The position numbers and the translations under genes were made by a program. From Apostichopus japonicus (taxonomy: Eukaryota; Echinodermata; Holothuroidea; Aspidochirotida; Stichopodidae): a stretch of DNA of 64,000 nucleotides. Where the stretch lies: contig NC_092562.1 in assembly GCF_037975245.1 (NCBI RefSeq), forward strand, positions 13,508,501 through 13,572,500. Direction: 5' to 3'. Positions 58,959 to 64,000 of the stretch are shown here, one piece after another (position 1 is the first letter of the stretch; each line of letters opens with the position of its first letter). The notes under the pieces were generated by a model. The model was not told where the DNA came from, made no database searches, and was given only the letters and a program-made list of their open reading frames with translations.

Positions 58959-59263
58959 CAGGCGCGTAGCCAGGACTTTGCCAAGGGAGGGGCGAAACTG
59001 TATGCAAACTATCAGAGCCGTAGATGCGGCATTGTAAACTATCTAAGCGTAGCGCCACCATGTGTTGGCGCGAAGCGTATAATAAAAATTGGCTGAAAAT
59101 GCCTCCCAGATCGCTGGAAATGGCACTTCCCAGGCCTTGTAAATTGCATCTTAGCATTTTCTCTTTCGAATTACTAGCGATACCATAAAAACATTTAAAA
59201 AACATTAAAAATATGCTCAAGGGGGGACGGCTGTCCCCTCCCCCCCCCTTGGCTACGCGCCTG
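58959..59263. mobile_element. hAT-type non-autonomous element after the WSCD-like stop
   Basis: Ends CAGGCGCGTAGCCAGG and GGCTACGCGCCTG; exact 8-bp duplication AAGTAGTT (58951-58958, 59264-59271). Interior has GCGTAGCGCCACCATGTGTT. Confidence 0.92.
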
Positions 59264-59366
59264 AAGTAGTTGCATATGAATATATCCTCTTACTCCTTTA
59301 CTCCTCACCAATCTCACTCAACTTATTATATTCTACATTCATATCAAATAATCTTCAAAAATTCTC

Positions 59367-59740
59367 TTAAAGAACGAAATTGGAGATGTATCTCGGGAGA
59401 GTCGAATGTCCGTATTGGGCAAGAGTGACATTAACCGTTCTGATATGACCTTCGATCCTTTTATGCATCTCATTAGAGAATGGGTCAAAGTTTAAATCTG
59501 ATCTCTTAGCACCTAGAAAGACTTTGGTAGATTCCGTCGAAGGGTATTCTTGAATAGCGCACGCTATTCGTCTAACGTCCAACGGCTGGTCTAGAAATTC
59601 TAGCATTCTGAGAAGCTGTTTTGTTGAGTCTTCTTGTAAATCTTCGTAGTTTACAACAATCAGTCGTTTGGATCGTCTGATCCAGTTGGTTGCAGTAGCT
59701 AACCATTCAAAGGCAGACTTGTCGACAAATGAAGGCCAAT
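59367..59740 (-). CDS. WSCD-like last coding exon with stop
   Basis: Completes an Asp codon, then [63 protein letters not shown] and [10 protein letters not shown] stop. WPxFV and VxYEDL match WSCD C-termini. Acceptor tatatag|ATTG. A transposon lies about 100 bp past the stop, probably in or just beyond the 3' UTR. Confidence 0.92.
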
Positions 59741-61000
59741 CTATATATGAACGAATAACAAAGAGACCATCAATGGGAGTATTAAAGCACGATATATCGT
59801 TTCAGTTATTCAGATTATTTCCAAAACTTTCTTGGTTTGAACATGTTATTTATGTGGGTTAGAACATTTACGACCGATGAACGTATATATCTCCTCACAA
59901 CTGTCCCCGTTAGGCTTAAACATATTTATTAGACCCTATTTGATCGATGTTCTGAGAAAATACCTTTCTACCCCATTCCCCCAGCCCTCAGATTCGTTCA
60001 CAATGTTAACCCGATCATTGACATAGAAAGAATGATTGTATGATATTCATCCTACCTCTCCCACTCCCCTCTTTGCTCTTTTCTTTTGAGAAGCTGATTT
60101 TCCTTTTGAGGCACATGGTATAAGCTCCCCCCACCCCACCCACCCCCTACCCCCCTCGCGACGTAGCAAACCTAACAAGTACAATGATAACAACAACACT
60201 AAGCTAATCTCACTTTTACCTTCGCTCTTCATAAACTCGATAGCTCTTCTCTGGCTGTCGGCGTCGGATTTATTCATATATTTATTGAAGACTTCCGTTA
60301 CGATGGCTGTATACGGATTTCTTATTAGTAGAATAGCGCCACTAGTGAATTCATCTACGTGTCTTACTTTGAAGAGATGTGTCATCTGGCATAATGTTGT
60401 TCTAGAATAATACGGTAATTGGTCACCCAGAAATGCTGTAATAAGACAGATCAATATAACGTGAATTTTATAAATGTGTTTTATAATTGGAAGGTCTAGA
60501 AAGTGGAAACACTCCCCAGTGCATTGTTTTTGACGACAGAATAAAAAGGGAAATGTCACAAGCTTAAAGTAGTCTAACTGCACTGGTTGTCCCCCTCCCC
60601 CTATCCCTCCCCTTACCCCTACCCCTCCCCTCCCCTTACCCCTACCCCTCACCTTACCCCTACCCCTCCCCTAACTTAGGAATGAAATATGTTCACTGGA
60701 GGATACTAATATTCGTCACTGTAGGCCTATACATATAATGGGGATAGAAATATGTGAAGGAAACGTGGTAGATCTGTAAACAGTTGGTATAGTTGGCAGT
60801 TCACTAAAGAAAATGTAAGAATGATGTTATCATTAGGGTCGTTTATCAGGACACCAACAGGACCAACAATTTAGAAGCTATCATTTTAAAAATCATGAAG
60901 GAGTCATCGTTTTCTTAGAAGTGGCTAAACCGTTTCGTTGCAAGGCCAACGTAAAGTAAAACGGCGTTTACAATATAAAACGACATAACTTATATATACG

Positions 61001-61067
<67 letters not shown>

Positions 61068-63253
61068 CTATATATATATATATATATATAAATAACTATA
61101 TATATATATATATATATACATGGCTGCAACCAGTGACTACGTCTATTATAGTTGACATTTTGTAAGAGTTAACTATGAGAAATAGCATACTAAACATTAT
61201 ACCTTCTGATCTGACTGCTATTTGCCCTTCTGTCTTTGAAGCTACACTTCCAGTATAGATACCAGTTGAACGTTCCAAGAGTCGCCTAGTCCAGGCATTT
61301 CCAGATCCAGGAAAACTTGCCAAAGCAATCAGTGGCATGGAATTCTTCGGCCTCAATGACATTTCGGAACATCTAGTATCTACGTCAGAAATTGGAAGGA
61401 AATAAATCCATTCAATAAAAAAGAAGTAGGTCGAAATAACTATGATCAATAATTTGGGCATTTTAACCCCTTTAGTTAGATTCATACATTCTGTTATTAG
61501 TAACATTCACCCACTGCAAGTTTAAACAGGACTCTCTGAGGACAGACAATACGGGACATAACCATTGTCAGAGAAACGTCCATATCCAGCCCTTGATTCA
61601 TCCAGCACCCTTCAGCATGGTGACAATGAGGCAGGGGTGGGGGGGGGGGACGTTATAAGGCTACGGGGTTTATAATAGCTTTCCCTTATTAGATCCTCTC
61701 TGGTATTATTTCAATCACTGGAATTATTTATAAATCATATAAACGTTTACATTTCTAATCAAATTTATTCTTAAAGATAATATTCGTAGTGCAGGCATAC
61801 ATTACCAAATCAATGAACACATATAGAGAGAGGTACCAGGAAGCAGTGGCGGAGCGTCCATATAGTCAGGGGCGGATGCCCCCCCCCCCCTGACGGACTC
61901 AAATGGACTGCTGGCGCCCTTTTCAGCTTTTTACTTATTCGCGATAATTGACTTTTTTATTGCGCTCTCATCTACTATTGACATTTGTCACATTTTGTTG
62001 GTGTAATTTTCTGACAAAATGGCGATGACACCATTTATTCTTCGTTTATCTGCAAATTAGCAAGGCCCGGAAAGGGTCATTTCCGGCGATCTAGGGAGTA
62101 TCATTTCTCAAAAAACTTCTGTACGATCCGCGCCAACCAGTGGTGGCGCTCCGCTTAGATAGTGTCGAAAGCGCCCCTACAGAACATTATCGCCCCCCTG
62201 ACCAATACCCCTAGCTCCGCCACTGCCAGGAAGGGGTCCATTTCGGTAATGGTACCGCACTGAGTTGCATAACGAGTGAATCCAAGCCCCTGTAAGGGTT
62301 ACCGTATATTTCATTGTTACTCTTACCCAAAACTCTTGTTCTGTAGAGCGAGAAGACTTTTAAAGTCCCGCCACAGTGGTACAACGGATTCCCGGAACAA
62401 GGAGCATCACACATGGTGGTAGGCAAATATCGCAGATTTCTAACAGGTCCAGTAAATATGACACAGTGGCACTTAGATCCATGGAGAAGGCCCGCGTACG
62501 TATGTCCCTATAAATAAAAAATGAGTGAAGGAGTGTTAGCTCAGTGGTTAACTCCGATGCATTTCAATCATAAGGTCCCCAGTTCGGGTCACTCCCAGAT
62601 TAATGTCTGTCGTCCAATTACAGAGTTGTTGACAATTGACATTTCATAATTATGCATGACGTTAAATAAGAATCTAAGAGACTGACTTCGGTCAGCTTGC
62701 GGCTTTGATAAGCCAATGAGGCTTCTTTGTGAGTTCCTGCTTGCAGGAGGGTTTAAAATACAGACATACATACAGACAAGATATTCGACTTACATCAATT
62801 CTTGTCGTGTCGCAAGACTTTTAAATTTAGTTATGCATACAGTTATAAATATGGGTGATTAATATGCAAAGTGTACCAATACTGTTGACCTTTGACTGAT
62901 TTCCGGATGTAAGAGCCCGAGCTTCGCATACTGTATATTTCCTTCGTTCAGATAAATTTGTAAACTCTTTTAGGAGTTTCATATCGTGAGTGAACCAGTG
63001 AGTGTGATTAGTTCCATGGTGACCATTTTAGCCGATTAAAGAAATATTGGTGTGAAGAAGACCCTTAAATGTATTTATACCTTTTTATTACATTTGGTAA
63101 GACATCTCTCGACAGTCATCTTTGGACTGATCTCTTCGAATACAATCGTTAAGTTGGTTCCAATGTAGTTAAATAAATTGATACATCCTCGATATGTACC
63201 CGGGGCAGCTGAGAAATTAGTCCACGTCTGGAATGTTTGACCAAATGCACCAC
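59367..63253 (-). CDS. WSC domain plus sulfotransferase protein (WSCD1/2-like), 3' part in five exons
   Basis: Exons 63253-63081, 62507-62327, 61379-61203, 60435-60220 and 59740-59367 join in phase to 372 residues plus stop. Seen: a WSC domain split over the first two exons with eight cysteines (RGC, RC, KC, KCHC, MC, PC, HCGG), then a sulfotransferase domain with the 5'-phosphosulfate loop [11 protein letters not shown], the 3'-phosphate-binding ILLIRNPY block, an [10 protein letters not shown] helix, VVNYEDL and a LRMLEFL segment. Family knowledge: WSCD proteins are Golgi type II membrane proteins; vertebrate WSCD1 and WSCD2 have been described as sialate O-sulfotransferases using PAPS. The N-terminal anchor and any earlier exon lie past the right edge; none is visible up to 64000. 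Introns carry a terminal-inverted-repeat element, a TA tract and a C-rich tract. Orthology to WSCD1 versus WSCD2 cannot be decided, and the acceptor sugar is inferred only. Confidence 0.92.
60220..60435 (-). CDS. WSCD-like exon: 3'-phosphate-binding region
   Basis: Begins completing an Ala codon, [19 protein letters not shown], then [20 protein letters not shown]. The ILLIRNPY block is diagnostic for this sulfotransferase family. Acceptor ttacag|CATT; donor CGAAG|gtaaaa. A longer open frame on both sides is intron read-through. Confidence 0.92.
60590..60675. repeat. CCCCTACCCCTCCCCTTA repeats in a WSCD-like intron
   Basis: About 85 bp almost without G; the transcribed strand is G-rich. Confidence 0.9.
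61003..61127. repeat. (TA)n tract in a WSCD-like intron
   Basis: About 120 bp of TA with CTA and AAATAACTA interruptions, 75 bp from an exon. Confidence 0.95.
61203..61379 (-). CDS. WSCD-like exon: PAPS 5'-phosphosulfate loop
   Basis: Reads [14 protein letters not shown], then [20 protein letters not shown] and STGIYTGS. The SFPGSGN loop identifies the PAPS-binding site. Acceptor cgtag|ATAC; donor GAAG|gtataa. Confidence 0.9.
61844..62225. mobile_element. hAT-type non-autonomous element in a WSCD-like intron
   Basis: Ends CAGTGGCGGAGC and GCTCCGCCACTG; exact 8-bp duplication CCAGGAAG at both sides. Near its right end is CGCGCCAACCAGTGGTGGCG followed by CTCCGCTTAG, the reverse of the motif in two other elements. 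About 100 bp from the WSC exon. Confidence 0.93.
62327..62507 (-). CDS. WSCD-like exon: second half of WSC domain
   Basis: Reads [15 protein letters not shown], then [20 protein letters not shown] and FSLYRT, a textbook WSC C-terminal half. Acceptor atatag|GGAC; donor TTGG|gtaaga, phase 1. Confidence 0.93.
62528..62775 (+). mobile_element. tRNA-derived SINE (family A), copy 4
   Basis: GGAGTGTTAGCTCAGTGGTT, AGTTCGGGTCACTCC, CTGACTTCGGTCAG and an ACATACAG tail; in the WSCD-like intron, opposite to the gene, starting 20 bp from the exon's acceptor. Confidence 0.92.
63081..63253 (-). CDS. WSCD-like exon: first half of WSC domain
   Basis: Starts in phase (two bases complete an upstream codon), then 57 codons containing YRGCINLF, a TVERCLTKC segment and terminal NKK. 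Acceptor caatag|GTGG; donor AAG|gtataa. Confidence 0.88.
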
Positions 63254-63382
63254 CTATTGAAGAAGGAAAAAATGACCATAAATAATAAAATAACCAGTCT
63301 GGTGGGTGACCATTTATACAGGACGATCGATATTTTCTCTTGCATGTGGAATGCAGGACCCTGCTATACGCAGATGTGTATC

Positions 63383-63801
63383 GACGCTGTCAGCCAATAC
63401 TCATAGCTAGTACAGTAACTACTGTTCATGTTCCACAACCGTGCATCAGTAACTTCTGCGCTGTTTTCGTAAGGCGGTAACATGTGTTACAGGTGGCACA
63501 GTAATTACTACAAGTTTTTTTCCTACTGTAAATTTAAAAAAAAAAATTATTGAAATTTTAAATGTTATTTTTTTTTTTAATTTAAAAACATTTAAATTTT
63601 AAATTTAATTTTTTTTTAAATTACTGCAAATTTTCACCTTTCGGACTCGTAGTTCAACGTGTAACAGCTTTCCAGTAATTACTGTGCCAACTGTAACAAA
63701 TGTTACCGTGTTGCGAACACAGCGCAATAGTTACTGATGCACGGTTGTGGAACATGAACAGTAGTTACTGTACTAGCTATGAGTATCGGGTGACGCTGTA
63801 C
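63383..63801. mobile_element. Palindromic element of about 420 bp upstream of the WSC exon
   Basis: TAGCTAGTACAGTAACTACT near 63403 is mirrored by AGTAGTTACTGTACTAGCTA near 63760. Arms of about 160 bp with a few indels surround an A/T-only centre at 63535-63620. Terminal sequences GACGCTGTCAGCC and GGGTGACGCTGT pair imperfectly. Confidence 0.88.
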
Positions 63802-64000
63802 AAAAACAGACAGTGACGTCAGTTATTTGTAGACAACATCTTTCAGTGAGTGAATGGTAACATATAGCAGTATTTAATTTCTCAGTGCCATTTTATTCCG
63901 GAACTTCCTAGTGTCCTTACGATAAAGTAAGGATTCCCATACTCAAGATGGATCCTAACCGAATGGTAACATATATAATCTAACAATAATTCCTTTTCGT

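Noticed and set aside
60047-60652. A 201-codon minus-strand ORF
   Set aside because: It contains the WSCD-like exon 60435-60220, but both ends extend past clear splice sites into C-rich intron.

Overview
The window is nuclear DNA from an animal. It is AT-rich, split by introns, and crowded with tRNA-derived SINEs, short inverted-repeat DNA transposons, mini- and microsatellites. Protein similarity (a fukutin, a DHRS4-like reductase, a WSC-domain sulfotransferase), TTAGGG-type telomeric motifs and a SINE with a tail of the kind found in deuterostome SINEs fit a marine deuterostome invertebrate. An echinoderm such as a sea cucumber is my best guess, but the sequence alone does not prove it.

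Three protein genes can be reconstructed exon by exon, all on the minus strand. (1) Fukutin (FKTN), 34278 down to 10342: eight coding exons with matching phases give a complete 471-residue type II Golgi/ER membrane glycosyltransferase. A possible non-coding first exon ends at 40098. (2) A DHRS4-like short-chain dehydrogenase/reductase, 49827 down to 43945: nine coding exons, one of only 24 nt, give 266 residues. (3) The 3' part of a WSCD-type (WSC domain plus sulfotransferase) gene, 63253 down to 59367: five exons, 372 residues, with the 5' end beyond the right edge. A likely first coding exon of an unrecognised gene lies at 1732-1782, and an unexplained minus-strand ORF with a downstream AATAAA lies at 43271-43531.

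Layout: 1-2 kb holds a 42-bp minisatellite, an inverted-repeat element enclosing telomere-like repeats, and the candidate exon. 2-5.7 kb is mostly featureless. 5.7-8.8 kb is a ~145-bp satellite-like repeat interrupted by two nested transposons. 10.3-34.3 kb is FKTN, whose introns carry SINEs, several tandem repeats and one inverted-repeat element next to the last exon. 34.3-43.9 kb is FKTN upstream sequence with palindromic elements. 43.9-49.8 kb is the reductase. 49.8-59.3 kb is gene-poor and rich in inverted-repeat elements, including a 535-bp palindromic element. 59.4-63.3 kb is the sulfotransferase.

FKTN and the WSCD-like protein both belong to families that modify glycans in the secretory pathway. 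The reductase is a cofactor-dependent oxidoreductase with no evident link to them. The most unusual observation is in the reductase gene: a 33-bp tandem array has multiplied an exon's 3' end together with its splice donor, giving six candidate donors that all keep the reading frame. I found no clearly new multi-gene system.
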